Source of the DNA: Lipingzhangella halophila
GTDB lineage: Bacteria; Actinomycetota; Actinomycetes; Streptosporangiales; Streptosporangiaceae
Assembly (NCBI RefSeq): GCF_014203805.1
Contig: NZ_JACHJT010000002.1
Location: 248,001 to 312,000, forward strand
DNA: 64,000 bases
Reading direction: 5' to 3'
The notes beneath the pieces are model-generated. The model was not told the origin of the DNA. It saw only the letters and a program-made list of their open reading frames with translations, and did not search any database. Numbering within the stretch: the stretch's first letter is position 1; each line of letters begins with the position of its first letter. The position numbers and the translations under genes were made by a program. Shown one piece after another: positions 1 to 8,443 of this stretch.

Positions 1-209
1 GCGACATCGTCCGCAAGACCAACAACGGCCTGGGCGCCGCCCGCCGCCGCGGCCGCATCGGCGGGCGGCGCCCCGTGGTCGATGACGACAAGCGTGCCGC
101 GATCCTGGCCCGCCGCCGGCGCGGAGAATCCATCCGCACCATTGCCGCCGGGGTCAAGGTCTCGGTCGGCGTCGTCCACAAGACCCTCGCAGCCGCCAAG
201 GACTCGTAG
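1..209 (+). CDS. Serine resolvase/recombinase, C-terminal fragment (cut by window edge)
   Basis: The frame starting at base 3 is open to a TAG at 207-209 and gives the last 68 residues of a Tn3/Hin-type resolvase. Visible parts are the basic linker RRRGRIGGRRP and a C-terminal helix-turn-helix (AILARRRRGESIRTIAAG followed by VSVGVVHKTL), which in this family binds the res or inversion site. The catalytic serine domain lies outside the window. A half-copy of a Tn3-like inverted repeat begins just after the stop codon, so this is probably a mobile-element gene. Whether the whole gene is intact cannot be judged here. Confidence 0.75.
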   Translation, partial: DIVRKTNNGLGAARRRGRIGGRRPVVDDDKRAAILARRRRGESIRTIAAGVKVSVGVVHKTLAAAKDS

Positions 210-215
210 GCCGCT

Positions 216-253
216 CCGCGGACACCTGGGTCCGAACGGCCAGTGGCGGTAAG
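216..253 (+). repeat. Left half of a Tn3-like inverted repeat
   Basis: CCGAACGGCCAGTGGCG at 232-248 is repeated exactly, inverted, at 2115-2131. This copy ends in GTAAG like the inner end of Tn3-family 38-bp repeats, but its outer half (216-231) does not match the right copy. It lies immediately after the resolvase stop codon. It may be a recombined or decayed transposon end. Confidence 0.5.
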
Positions 254-261
254 CCGCGGAT

Positions 262-999
262 CTATCTCTCACCACCGTCGGCGGTGAGTTCGGTGCCGGT
301 GACGAAGCTCGATTCGTTGCTGGCCAGGAACAGGACGGCGGCGGCGATCTCCTCGGGGTGGGCGACGCGTCCCAGGGTGGTGGCGTCGGCCATCTGCTGG
401 AGCATCGCGTCTTGGTCGTCGGGGTTGAGTCCTCGCAGTCCCGGGGTGTCGGTGGTGCCGGGGACGATGGTGTTGATGCGGATGCCCCGGGGGGATAGCT
501 CGGCGGCCCAGACGCGGACGAACTGGCCCAGTGCTGCCTTTGAGGCTGAGTAGGCCCCGAAGTTCGGGACGCCGCGGTGGGCCGCGGACGAGCCGGTGAC
601 GACGATGCTCGCCGAGTCGTTGAGCAGGGGCAGGGCTTTCTGGACGGTGAAGACGGTGCCGCGGACATTGGTCGCGAAGGTGCGGTCGAACCCGTCGGGT
701 GTCAGCTCGTCGAGGGCGGCGAACTCGCCTCCTCCCGCGTTAGCGAACACCACGTCGAGTCCCTGCCCGTCCAGCTTGACGCGCTCGAAGAGCTGTTCCA
801 GGTCGGCGTTCTCGGAGACGTCGGTGCGGACCGGGACAGCGCTGGGTCCGAGGTCGCGAGCCGCGCTGTCCAGCTCGGCCTCCCGTCGTCCCGTCAGGTA
901 CACCCGTGCGCCCTCGGCGACGAACCGCCGGGCTGTCGCCAGGCCGATGCCGCTGCTTGCTCCGGTGACCAGGGCCGTCTTGCCCTTCAGCTGATCCAC
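262..999 (-). CDS. SDR-family NAD(P)-dependent oxidoreductase
   Basis: This is a 245-residue classical short-chain dehydrogenase/reductase. The nucleotide-binding motif TGASSGIG is at residues 12-19, the NAG motif near 87, and the catalytic Ser/Tyr-x3-Lys (TGSS then YSASK) near 137-154. The C-terminus FVTGTELTADGG is typical of the family. The start is GTG at 999, preceded by GGAGAGG. It is transcribed divergently from a TetR gene across a short operator-like gap, so it is probably repressed by that regulator. The substrate is unknown; many SDR/TetR pairs act on quinones or reactive carbonyls. Confidence 0.9.
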   Translation of the reverse strand: MDQLKGKTALVTGASSGIGLATARRFVAEGARVYLTGRREAELDSAARDLGPSAVPVRTDVSENADLEQLFERVKLDGQGLDVVFANAGGGEFAALDELTPDGFDRTFATNVRGTVFTVQKALPLLNDSASIVVTGSSAAHRGVPNFGAYSASKAALGQFVRVWAAELSPRGIRINTIVPGTTDTPGLRGLNPDDQDAMLQQMADATTLGRVAHPEEIAAAVLFLASNESSFVTGTELTADGGER

Positions 1000-1020
1000 G
1001 GGTGCCGCCTCTCCTCAGAG

Positions 1021-1042
1021 TTATAGACCGATCGGATCATAA
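1021..1042. promoter_or_regulatory. Probable TetR operator
   Basis: Dyad TTAT-N3-CCGATCGG-N3-ATAA in the gap between the divergent SDR and TetR genes. Its position and symmetry suit a TetR dimer site that controls both genes. Confidence 0.5.
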
Positions 1043-1087
1043 CTTGTTGTGGACCGTTGCGTCTAGAACCTGGGTAGGATGAGAGGC

Positions 1088-1708
1088 ATGGCACGTCCCA
1101 GAACGTTCGACGAGACGGCGGTGGTCGCGGCGGCCCGTGACCGGTTCTGGTCCTCGGGCTACGCCGGCACCGGCATGAGCGACCTGATGGACGCGACCGG
1201 GCTGAGCAAGGCGAGCCTGTACAACACCTTCGGCAACAAGCACACGCTCTATATGCGGGCGTTCGCCGACTACTGCAGCGGAACCCTCGACGCGATCGAG
1301 GCCGAGCTCGACGTGCCCGACGATGAGGCCGCGGGCAGGTTGTGCCGCCTCATCGAGCGTCTCGCCGACAGCCCCAGCGGTTCGGGCGGGGGACAACCGC
1401 CGCCCACGGCCTGCTTCCTGGCCAAGGCGCCCGCCGAGCTCGCTGCCCAGGATCCCGAGGTCGCGCACGCCGCGCGGCAGACCTACGGCAGGCTCGAAGA
1501 GCTCCTGGTGCGCGGCGTCGCGGCCGCTCAGCGGGCCGGCGCGGTGTCGGACTCCCACGACGCCCGCTCCATGGCGCGCCACGTCCTGGTTGCCCTGCGC
1601 GGGATCGAGGCCCTCACCTCGGCCGGCGTCGAGCACACCGTGGTCGCCGATGCTGCCGCCAGCCTCATCGAGACCGTGTTCCGAGACGCCACACCACGAA
1701 ATCGTTGA
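1088..1708 (+). CDS. TetR/AcrR-family transcriptional regulator (YxaF/LmrA-like)
   Basis: A repressor of 206 residues from the ATG at 1088; an in-frame ATG at 1079 has a poorer ribosome site. The N-terminal HTH (residues about 10-55) reads SGYAGTGMSDLMDATGLSKASLYNTFGNK, split here as GMSDLMDATGLSK and ASLYNTFGNK, and resembles the YxaF/LmrA group. The C-terminal part is a helical ligand pocket with a conserved PPPTACFLAKAPAEL stretch. It is divergent from the SDR gene and probably represses both genes until an effector binds. Confidence 0.88.
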   Translation: MARPRTFDETAVVAAARDRFWSSGYAGTGMSDLMDATGLSKASLYNTFGNKHTLYMRAFADYCSGTLDAIEAELDVPDDEAAGRLCRLIERLADSPSGSGGGQPPPTACFLAKAPAELAAQDPEVAHAARQTYGRLEELLVRGVAAAQRAGAVSDSHDARSMARHVLVALRGIEALTSAGVEHTVVADAAASLIETVFRDATPRNR

Positions 1709-2110
1709 GCCTCGACAGCGGACCACGTCCGCCCGGTCGATCGACTGACGCTGGTGGTTCACTTCCCCGGCTCGACGAGCGCACGCTCGCCGTCCTCGGC
1801 CCGCGCGTCACTCCCGAGGTCGTGGCCCGGCTGCGCACCCTGATCTGCCCGGCAACGGCGGCCGGGATCATGCTCGGTCTGGCCACCGACGCCGAGGCCC
1901 GCTTCCTGCGCTACTGCACCACCAGCACCGGCGCCCCGAGCAGGTCACGCTGCTCGCCGGTACCTGTAGAGCGACGGGAGAACGGCAGTGCCCTCGTGCC
2001 ACGACGATGGCAGCGGTCTGGGTGCGAGCAGGGCGCCGTTCGTCGGCAGTGGTCAAGAAGCGAGGGCCACTTCCGGGCGCGCCGAAGGAGTCGTCGGCGG
2101 CGATGACTCG
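1709..2110. other. Non-coding or decayed segment
   Basis: About 400 bases without a credible complete gene. A stretch near 1770-1915 on the + strand keeps a coding look (LDERTLAVLGPRVTPEV, then RLRTLICPAT) with no start codon or conserved end, so it may be a gene remnant. I do not recognise the family. Confidence 0.4.
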
Positions 2111-2148
2111 CTAACGCCACTGGCCGTTCGGTTACTGCTCAAGCCCCC
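2111..2148 (-). repeat. 38-bp Tn3-like terminal inverted repeat
   Basis: Read on the minus strand this 38-bp block begins GGGGG and ends GTTAG, the length and end bases expected of Tn3-family terminal repeats. Its inner 17 bases match the left copy at 232-248 exactly in inverted orientation. Together they would bracket the SDR/TetR pair, but no transposase gene remains between them. Confidence 0.5.
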
Positions 2149-2300
2149 GGTCGCCGTCCGTGCCGGCGCATCCAACCCGCCGCTCGCCCACCTGCGGCAC
2201 TACCGGCCCGCCCTGTTCCGCTGACCCGCTGCATGCCGAACGAGGGCGCACCCGCGAGAGACTCGCCGCGCCGCGGTGGTTCCCCGTGGAACCGGAACAG

Positions 2301-2319
2301 AATAGAATCCTGTTCTATT
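2301..2319. promoter_or_regulatory. Inverted repeat upstream of the serine hydrolase
   Basis: AATAGAA-TCCTG-TTCTATT, 7-bp perfect arms, centred about 40 bases before the hydrolase start. It is likely a repressor site. It is reminiscent of TAGAA...TTCTA operators of actinobacterial lipid-metabolism TetR proteins, but the spacing differs. Confidence 0.45.
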
Positions 2320-2350
2320 ATTGTGCGCCGGGAGTCGCGAGGAGGCAGCG

Positions 2351-3580
2351 GTGGGCGAACTGACGGTGACCCGCGATCCGGAAGAGCTCGGCTTCGACGC
2401 CGACCGCCTGCGCCGCATCGACAGCCATTTCGCGCGCTACGTCGACGACGGCCGGCTTCCCGGCTGGCTGGCGCTGGTGAGCCGGCGAGGGGAGATCGCG
2501 CACCTGGCGACGTACGGGGCGCGCGACGTCGCGTCCGGCGCGCCGGTCGAGAGCGACACCCTGTTCCGGATCTACTCGATGTCCAAACCCGTCACCTCGG
2601 TAGCGGCGATGCTGCTCTACGAGGAAGGGGAACTGGAACTCACCGACCCGGTCAGCCGGTTCATTCCCGCGTTCGCCGACATGCGCGTCTACCAGAACGG
2701 CATGGCCGCCAACCCGATCACCCGCCCGGCTACCGAGCCGATACGGATCTGGCACCTCCTCACACACACCTCGGGACTGACCTACGGCTTCCACCGCGTC
2801 CACGTCGTGGACCAGATCTACCGCCGGGCCGGGTTCGACCGGGGCCTGCCGCCCGATCTCGACCTCGCCGAGGCCGCCGACCGGTTCGCCGATCTCCCCC
2901 TGCTCTTCGAACCGGGGTCGCAGTGGAACTACTCCGTCGCCACCGACGTACTCGGGCGGGTGGTCGAGGCGGTGTCGGGCCAGCCGCTGGAGCGGTTCCT
3001 GGCCGAGCGGATCTTCGACCCGCTGCGCATGACCGATACCGGCTTCCACATCGAAGCGCACCAGGGCGACCGGATGGCCTCGCTGTACAACGCCGACGCG
3101 AACGGGCGCGCCGCCGCGGTCGACACCGGCGGCAGCGCCTTCCGTCCGCCCAAGGCGCCGTCCGGCGGGGGCGGGCTGATCTCCAGCGCCAGCGACTACC
3201 ACCGGTTCACCCAGATGCTGCTGCGCGGCGGTGAGCTCGACGGCGTCCGTATCCTCAGCCCGCGCACGCTCGGCTACATGACCCGCAACCACCTGCCCGG
3301 CGGCGCCGACATGCAGGAGTTCGGCCGGCCGGTGTACTCCGAGGTCCCGCAGCACGGTGTCGGTTTCGGGCTCGGGTTCGCGGTGCTCCAGGACGCCGCG
3401 CGGCACCGGGTCATCGGCTCGGAGGGCGAGTTCAGTTGGGGCGGCGCCGCGAGCACCGTGTTCTGGGTCGATCCGGTCGAAGAGCTGACGGTCATCTTCT
3501 TGACCCAGCTCATCCCCTCCAGCACGCACCCGATCCGCACCAGGCTGCGGCAGCTCGTCTACCAGGCCCTGGTCGGCTGA
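2351..3580 (+). CDS. Serine hydrolase, beta-lactamase/EstB family
   Basis: A 409-residue member of the class C beta-lactamase-like esterase family. The catalytic SxxK is in YSMSKPVTS (about residue 74 of this start), the YxN-equivalent is WNYSVATDV, and the C-terminal part has SWGGAASTVFWVDP. No signal peptide is seen, so the protein is probably cytoplasmic. The GTG at 2351 is chosen because AGGAGG lies 5 bases before it; an ATG at 2321 has none. Such enzymes hydrolyse esters or amides, and the substrate cannot be named. It is preceded by a dyad at 2301-2319. Confidence 0.88.
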   Translation: MGELTVTRDPEELGFDADRLRRIDSHFARYVDDGRLPGWLALVSRRGEIAHLATYGARDVASGAPVESDTLFRIYSMSKPVTSVAAMLLYEEGELELTDPVSRFIPAFADMRVYQNGMAANPITRPATEPIRIWHLLTHTSGLTYGFHRVHVVDQIYRRAGFDRGLPPDLDLAEAADRFADLPLLFEPGSQWNYSVATDVLGRVVEAVSGQPLERFLAERIFDPLRMTDTGFHIEAHQGDRMASLYNADANGRAAAVDTGGSAFRPPKAPSGGGGLISSASDYHRFTQMLLRGGELDGVRILSPRTLGYMTRNHLPGGADMQEFGRPVYSEVPQHGVGFGLGFAVLQDAARHRVIGSEGEFSWGGAASTVFWVDPVEELTVIFLTQLIPSSTHPIRTRLRQLVYQALVG

Positions 3581-3660
3581 CCCGACGCGTCCCGCAACCG
3601 CGCCACCGGACTCCGGCGCCCGTCTCAGCACGTACCGGAAATGTCCCGACCTGAGACCGG

Positions 3661-3713
3661 GGCGCTCGACAACTGAGCGCCAACCCCATAGGTTCTCAGG
3701 ATATTCTCAGGAT
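3661..3713. promoter_or_regulatory. Hairpin and tandem 11-bp repeat between hydrolase and methyltransferase
   Basis: A GGCGCTC/GAGCGCC stem at 3661-3681 is followed by two copies of TTCTCAGGAT at 3693-3702 and 3704-3713. The stem could end the upstream transcript. The direct repeat, 105 bases before the methyltransferase start, could be an activator or sigma-factor site; neither role is proved. Confidence 0.3.
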
Positions 3714-3817
3714 GCCCCCGGATTACCCGCTTGGCACTGCTGCGGAAGCGAGCCGGGCGCGCGGAGTCGCCCATCCCCTGGTTGAAGGACCGCGGCTGCC
3801 CGACCGGAAGGAAGTAG

Positions 3818-4627
3818 ATGACCACAACCTCCCAGTTCAACGCACGACGCTACTGGAACAAGCGGCTGAAGCGCGACTGGAGCCTGCACGGCGTCGGGAT
3901 GGTGCAGCTCGCGCACAGCTACAACCGGTGGATGTACCGGGTGCGCCGGCAGGTGTTCCAGCGCACTGTCCGTACCTCCCGGATCGACGTGGCGCGCTCC
4001 GACGTCCTCGACATCGGGTCGGGCACCGGCTTCTACATCGACCTGTGGCAGAAACTGGGCGCTCGCCAGGTCAACGGGGTGGACATCGCCGACAGTGCGG
4101 TGGCCAAGCTCACCAAGGCGTTCCCCGGCGTCCGGTTCGAGCGCGGCGACATCTCCGAGGAACTGCCGTTCGAGCCGGCCTCCTTCGACGCCATCTCCGC
4201 GTTCGACGTCCTCATCCACGTGGTGGACGACGACAAGTACCACCAGGCGCTGCACAACATCCACGACCTGCTCAAGCCGGGCGGGACCTTCGTCTTCTCC
4301 GAGCCCTTCCCGCACGACCGGCGGGTGGGTAACGGCAAGCACCACCTGTGCCGCAGGCTCGACGAGGTGCAGGACGCCCTCGTCGAGGCCGGGTTCGAGA
4401 TCGTCAGCCGGCGGCCCATGTTCTCGATCATGGCCTCGCCGGTCGACACCGCGAAGAAGTGGCGGCGCGACCTCTGGTACAAGCGGCTGGTGCCGATCCT
4501 GAACAAGCCGTTCTGGGGCGGGGCCGCCGGCGGCCTCATGTTCCCCTTCGAGCTGCTGCTCACACGCGTGAAGCGGGAAAGTGTGTCGATGGAGCTCATG
4601 GTGTGCCGCAAGCCGGCCGACTCCTGA
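3818..4627 (+). CDS. Class I SAM-dependent methyltransferase
   Basis: A 269-residue methyltransferase with the SAM-binding motif DVLDIGSGTGFYIDLW at about residues 67-82, an acidic ribose-binding residue in GVDIADSA, and motif IV AFDVLIHVVDD. The N-terminus (SQFNARRYWNKRLK) resembles methyltransferases linked to natural-product or glycan modification. It appears to stand alone. A strong hairpin follows its stop codon. The acceptor substrate is unknown. Confidence 0.85.
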   Translation: MTTTSQFNARRYWNKRLKRDWSLHGVGMVQLAHSYNRWMYRVRRQVFQRTVRTSRIDVARSDVLDIGSGTGFYIDLWQKLGARQVNGVDIADSAVAKLTKAFPGVRFERGDISEELPFEPASFDAISAFDVLIHVVDDDKYHQALHNIHDLLKPGGTFVFSEPFPHDRRVGNGKHHLCRRLDEVQDALVEAGFEIVSRRPMFSIMASPVDTAKKWRRDLWYKRLVPILNKPFWGGAAGGLMFPFELLLTRVKRESVSMELMVCRKPADS

Positions 4628-4642
4628 CGACCGGACAGCCCC

Positions 4643-4671
4643 GCTGGCCCGGAGTCCCACTCCGGGCCAGC
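4643..4671. terminator. Bidirectional terminator hairpin
   Basis: GCTGGCCCGGAGT-CCC-ACTCCGGGCCAGC, 13-bp perfect arms, between the convergent methyltransferase and flavin monooxygenase genes. Confidence 0.75.
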
Positions 4672-4682
4672 GTGCGCGGCGA

Positions 4683-5717
4683 TCAGTGCACGCCGAGGCG
4701 GCCCAGCACGTACCGCGCGTCGCGTCCGACGCCGCGCAGCGTGGCCGAGGAGAAGCTGCGCTGGAACTCCAGGCCCACGTACCCGAGTCCGGGCACCGTT
4801 GTGGACACCCCTTTGCGGTGCCGCGGCGCGCCGTGCTCGTCCACGGCGGGTGTTCCCTCCAGGAACCCCAACGCCGGTCGGTATCCGGTCGCCAGGATGA
4901 CCGTGTCCACCGGCTCCCGCGCGCCGTCGCTCCATTCGACCCCGTCGGCGATCACGCGGGTGAACATCGGCCGCCGGTCCGGTCGGCCCGCCTCGACCGC
5001 CGCACGCTGGCGACCGTCGTCCAGCACGGGAGGCGGCAGGCGGCGCCACAGCGAGCCGAGCGGCGCGGTGTCCAGCCCGGTGCGCGTGAACCACCAGTGC
5101 ATATCCCGCCCCAAGGGGCGCTGCCGCATCCAGGAGAGCGGCTTTCGGGTGGCCAGGCTGACGTCGGCGACCGCCGCGAGCTCCACCCCAATCTGCACGG
5201 CCGAGTTACCGCCGCCCACGACCACGACGCGCTGACCCGCGAAGGGTTCCGGGGACCGGTACTCCGCCGCGTGCAGCACCCGGCCACCGAACCCGTCCAG
5301 GCCGGGAAGCGCGGGCACATACGGGCGGCCGAAGCCGCCGGAGGCTACGACAACAGCGCTCGCGGCGAAGCGCTCCCCGCCGTCCGTCACGGCCGTGAGG
5401 CGGGCGTGCTCGGAATCGAGCCGCTTGACCCGGTGGCCGAAACGAATGTCGGCGTCGAGCTCCGCGGCGTAGCGCCGCAGGTAGTCGACCACCTCGTCGC
5501 GTCTCGGGTAGCGATCTCCCCCGCCAGGCAGGTTCATGCCGGGAAGGCCGGAGAACCGGTTGGGCGAGAACAGTGTGAGGCTGTCGTAGTAGTGCGGCCA
5601 CGAGCCGCCGGGCTCTCCGGCCGCCTCCAGCACGATCGGCCGGACCCCGCGCCGCAGCGCGGTCCGTGCGGTTGCCAGCCCGGCCTGGCCGGCGCCGATA
5701 ATCATCAGAGAGTGCAC
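4683..5717 (-). CDS. Flavin-containing monooxygenase-like oxidoreductase (ArsO-like)
   Basis: A 344-residue flavoprotein. The FAD-binding GAGQAGLATA is at residues 8-17, and the second, NAD(P)H-binding Rossmann motif VVGGGNSAVQIG is near residue 165. ATGYRP near the C-terminus is typical of flavin monooxygenases. It is the last gene of a minus-strand run with an MFS transporter and another flavoprotein, all divergent from an ArsR-type regulator. That context matches the ArsO group of ars operons. The ArsO role is inference; no substrate residue is diagnostic here. Confidence 0.75.
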   Translation of the reverse strand: MHSLMIIGAGQAGLATARTALRRGVRPIVLEAAGEPGGSWPHYYDSLTLFSPNRFSGLPGMNLPGGGDRYPRRDEVVDYLRRYAAELDADIRFGHRVKRLDSEHARLTAVTDGGERFAASAVVVASGGFGRPYVPALPGLDGFGGRVLHAAEYRSPEPFAGQRVVVVGGGNSAVQIGVELAAVADVSLATRKPLSWMRQRPLGRDMHWWFTRTGLDTAPLGSLWRRLPPPVLDDGRQRAAVEAGRPDRRPMFTRVIADGVEWSDGAREPVDTVILATGYRPALGFLEGTPAVDEHGAPRHRKGVSTTVPGLGYVGLEFQRSFSSATLRGVGRDARYVLGRLGVH

Positions 5718-5780
5718 GTCAGCTCCTCGTTGTAGGTACGCGGAATCACGCCGCCCTGCGGCGGCGCCGGCGGAGACCGC

Positions 5781-7019
5781 TCACCGCGACGCGGTCTCCC
5801 GCCCCGGGCGGGTGAACAGGCCCGCGACAGCGCCCAGGGCGCTGACTCCCGCCAGGGCGAGGAACACAGCGGGGTAGCCCCCCAGCGGCCCCGCCAGGGC
5901 CGAGCCGGCCCATGGGGCCAGGGCGATCGCGAGCATGAGCGGGGTGTGCATGATGCCGTTGAGCGTCGCGTAGCGCTCGGCACCCCAGCGGTCGGAGACC
6001 GCGGTGGCCTGCACCAGGGTGAAGATGCCCCGAGCCATCCCCGCGAGGAGGGAGGCGGCCGCGATCGCCACGACGGGAGCGGCGACGACGCCGAGCAGGC
6101 CGGTCGTCGCGGCGGCCGCGGCGAGCACCACCACCAGCCGGGACACCGGGCCGCTACAGCGCTCCAGCGGCATGTAGACAAGCCGGCCCAGCACCTGGCC
6201 GATGCCGCCGATGCCGAGTGCCCACGCGGCGGTTGTCGCGTCGATCCCCCGGGCATCCAGCAGCGGGACAAGATTCACAATGACGGCGTAGACCGCGAAC
6301 GCTCCAAGGGAGACCGCGGCGGTCAGCGCGAGAAACGCTCGGCTGGCGACAATGGGCCCGACGGAGCTGGCCGCCGCGCGCCCGGCTCCTGTGCCGCGCA
6401 CGCTGCGCCACACCGGAGTCAGCGCGAAGGCGTGCAGCGGGATCACAACGGCGACCATGATGAGCGCCAGCACCACGTAGGCCCCGCGCCACCCCAGCGC
6501 CGAGCCCAGTGCCTCGGCCAGCGGAGCGAAGATTGTGCTCGACAGCCCGGCCACCAGGGTCAACACGGTCAGCGCGCGCACGCGGCGCGCCCCGAACCAG
6601 TGGGTGATCGCGGCGAACGCCGGCGGGTAGAGCAGCCCGGCCATCGCCACCCCGGCGGCCAGCCACGCCAGGGTGAAGACCGGCAGGCTGGGCGCCGCGG
6701 CGATCGCCCCCGCCGCCACGGCCCCCAGCACGGCAGCGGCGGTCATGACCGAGCGCGGCCCCGAGCGTTCCATCCACCGCCCGACTGGCGCCCCGCCGAG
6801 ACCGGCCACCACCTGCGCGGCGGAGAACGCGGCCGTCATGTGGACCAGGGACCAGCCGGTGTCGTCCCTGGCCATGGGGGCGAGTACGGGGAAGGCGTAG
6901 TAGAGCACCCCGTAGCTCGTGGTGACGGTGACGCACAGAGCGGCGAGAGCCCAGCGCGCCCGCGGATCGGCCTCGCCGAGCCGCTCGGGCGCGCCGCCCA
7001 CCGCCGGCCGGCGCCTCAC
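5781..7019 (-). CDS. MFS transporter of the ars-like locus
   Basis: A major-facilitator protein of about 12 transmembrane helices (412 residues from GTG 7019). The GTG at 7019 overlaps the upstream stop as GTGA, pointing to translational coupling; an ATG at 7070 would overlap the upstream gene by 55 bases and add a basic tail. The loop 2-3 signature reads APVGRWMERSGPRSVM. Position between two flavoproteins under an ArsR-type regulator suggests export of an arsenical or oxidised product. It lacks close resemblance to ArsB or Acr3, and specificity is not visible. Confidence 0.8.
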   Translation of the reverse strand: MRRRPAVGGAPERLGEADPRARWALAALCVTVTTSYGVLYYAFPVLAPMARDDTGWSLVHMTAAFSAAQVVAGLGGAPVGRWMERSGPRSVMTAAAVLGAVAAGAIAAAPSLPVFTLAWLAAGVAMAGLLYPPAFAAITHWFGARRVRALTVLTLVAGLSSTIFAPLAEALGSALGWRGAYVVLALIMVAVVIPLHAFALTPVWRSVRGTGAGRAAASSVGPIVASRAFLALTAAVSLGAFAVYAVIVNLVPLLDARGIDATTAAWALGIGGIGQVLGRLVYMPLERCSGPVSRLVVVLAAAAATTGLLGVVAAPVVAIAAASLLAGMARGIFTLVQATAVSDRWGAERYATLNGIMHTPLMLAIALAPWAGSALAGPLGGYPAVFLALAGVSALGAVAGLFTRPGRETASR

Positions 7020-8350
7020 GCGCTGGCTGGCCGCGTGCCCGCCAGTTCGACCGGTTCGGGGGTACCGCAACAGCCGTCCTCCTCAGCGGTGGGGACTCCG
7101 TCGGCGATCCCCGACCCCGCGCACACCCCGGTTTCGGGCAGGGTCAGCTCCACCCGCGACGCGGCCGCGTGGTCGCCCGCGATCTCGGCGGCGATGCTGC
7201 GCACCTGCTCGTAGCCGGTGAGCGCGAGGAAGGTCGGGGCGCGGCCGTAGGACTTCATACCGGCAAGGTAGAACCCCTGTTCGGGATGGGACAGCTCAGC
7301 GGCGCCGTGCGGGTAGACGGTGCCGCACGAGTGCACGTTGGGGTCGATCAGCGGAGCCAGCGCGACCGGCGCCTGCAACGTGGTGTCCAGGCCCAGCCGT
7401 ATCTCGCCCAGCCAGGACAGGTCCGGGCGGAACCCGGTCAGCGCCACGACCCGGCGCACCGGGTCGAGCTCCCGTCCGCTGTCGTCGACCAGCACGGCGC
7501 CGGCTTCCGTGGTGCGTACCTCGGCGACGCGGAACCCGGTCACCACCCGCACGCGGCCCGACTCGACCGCTTCCTTCGCGCGCGTTCCCAGGGCGCCGCG
7601 CGCCGCGAGCTGGTCGGCGTCGCCGCCGCCGAACGCGTCGCCGATCTCGCCCCGGCGCAGCACCCACACCACCCGGGTTCCGGGGTGGCGCTCGGCCAGT
7701 TCGGCCAGCGAGACCAGGGCGGTCAGCGCCGAGTGCCCCCGGCCGACCACAGCGGTGGCCTCACCGGCGTACCGTGCCCGCTGCGTCTCGTCGGCAAGGT
7801 CGGGGATCCGGTAGGTGATCCGGTCGGCGGCCGCCTCCTCGCCGAGGGCGGGCAGCCCGTCGCCGCCCAGCGGGTTGGGGGCGCCCCAGGTGCCCGAGGT
7901 ATCGACCACCGCGCGGGCGAGGACGCGCTCCTCCCCGCCGGCGGCCTCCCGGAGCCGCACCGTGAACGGCTCGGCCGTGCGGTCGGCGTCGACCACCCGC
8001 CCGCGACCGCGCCGGCTCACCCCGATGACCTCGGCCCCGAAGCGCACCCGGGTTCCGAGTGCCGCTGCGAGCGGCTCCAGGTAGCTGCTCACCCACTCAG
8101 CACCGGTGGGGTAGGCGCTGTCGTCGGGCCGCCGCCAGCCGGTCGCCGCGAGCAGCGCCTCCGCGGCCGGGTCGATGAGGTCCCGCCACGTCGAGAACAG
8201 CCGGACGTGGCCCCACTCGGCCACCGCGGCGCCGGCGGTTCTCCCCTTTTCCAGCACCATCACAGGGAGGCCCTGGCGGTCCAGCTCCGCCGCGGTCGCG
8301 AGCCCTGTGGGCCCGGCGCCGATCACCACGACCGGATTCCCGTCAACCAT
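7016..8350 (-). CDS. FAD-dependent oxidoreductase of the ars-like locus
   Basis: A 444-residue two-dinucleotide-binding-domain flavoprotein. FAD site VIGAGPTGLATAAEL is at residues 7-21, and a second Rossmann motif AVVGRGHSALTALV lies near 200. The C-terminal tail carries a CCGTPEP cysteine pair that could bind a thiophilic metalloid. The ATG at 8350 is preferred because GAGG lies just before it and the alternative ATG at 8365 would sit inside an operator box. It is the first gene of a three-gene operon with the MFS and ArsO-like genes. An oxidoreductase role in arsenical handling is inferred from context. Confidence 0.78.
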   Translation of the reverse strand: MVDGNPVVVIGAGPTGLATAAELDRQGLPVMVLEKGRTAGAAVAEWGHVRLFSTWRDLIDPAAEALLAATGWRRPDDSAYPTGAEWVSSYLEPLAAALGTRVRFGAEVIGVSRRGRGRVVDADRTAEPFTVRLREAAGGEERVLARAVVDTSGTWGAPNPLGGDGLPALGEEAAADRITYRIPDLADETQRARYAGEATAVVGRGHSALTALVSLAELAERHPGTRVVWVLRRGEIGDAFGGGDADQLAARGALGTRAKEAVESGRVRVVTGFRVAEVRTTEAGAVLVDDSGRELDPVRRVVALTGFRPDLSWLGEIRLGLDTTLQAPVALAPLIDPNVHSCGTVYPHGAAELSHPEQGFYLAGMKSYGRAPTFLALTGYEQVRSIAAEIAGDHAAASRVELTLPETGVCAGSGIADGVPTAEEDGCCGTPEPVELAGTRPASA

Positions 8351-8361
8351 AAGATCCTCTT

Positions 8362-8436
8362 TCATCGATGTCTGTCGATTGAAAGTGACTTTATCGATGA
8401 AGATCGATGGACGCAAGCATCGATCTGGGTCGATAA
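8362..8436. promoter_or_regulatory. Divergent promoter with repeated ATCGAT operator boxes
   Basis: ATCGAT occurs at 8364-8369, 8393-8398, 8403-8408 and 8419-8424, with TCGAT-type half boxes near 8374 and 8430. All lie between the divergent flavoprotein and ArsR-fusion genes. Repeated AT-rich boxes of this kind are usual for ArsR/SmtB repressors, so autoregulation and control of the operon are likely. Confidence 0.65.
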
Positions 8437-8443
8437 TGGGGGC

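Noticed and set aside
2301-2319. KstR-type operator
   Set aside because: Arms resemble TAGAA/TTCTA but the spacer is 5 rather than 4 bases and no steroid genes are adjacent.
5781-7019. ArsJ assignment for the MFS gene
   Set aside because: ArsJ is normally paired with a GAPDH gene, which is absent here.
7169-8443. Long in-frame extension upstream of the ArsR-ArsN fusion
   Set aside because: It runs antisense through the flavoprotein gene and has no domain; the ArsR start at 8444 explains the gene.
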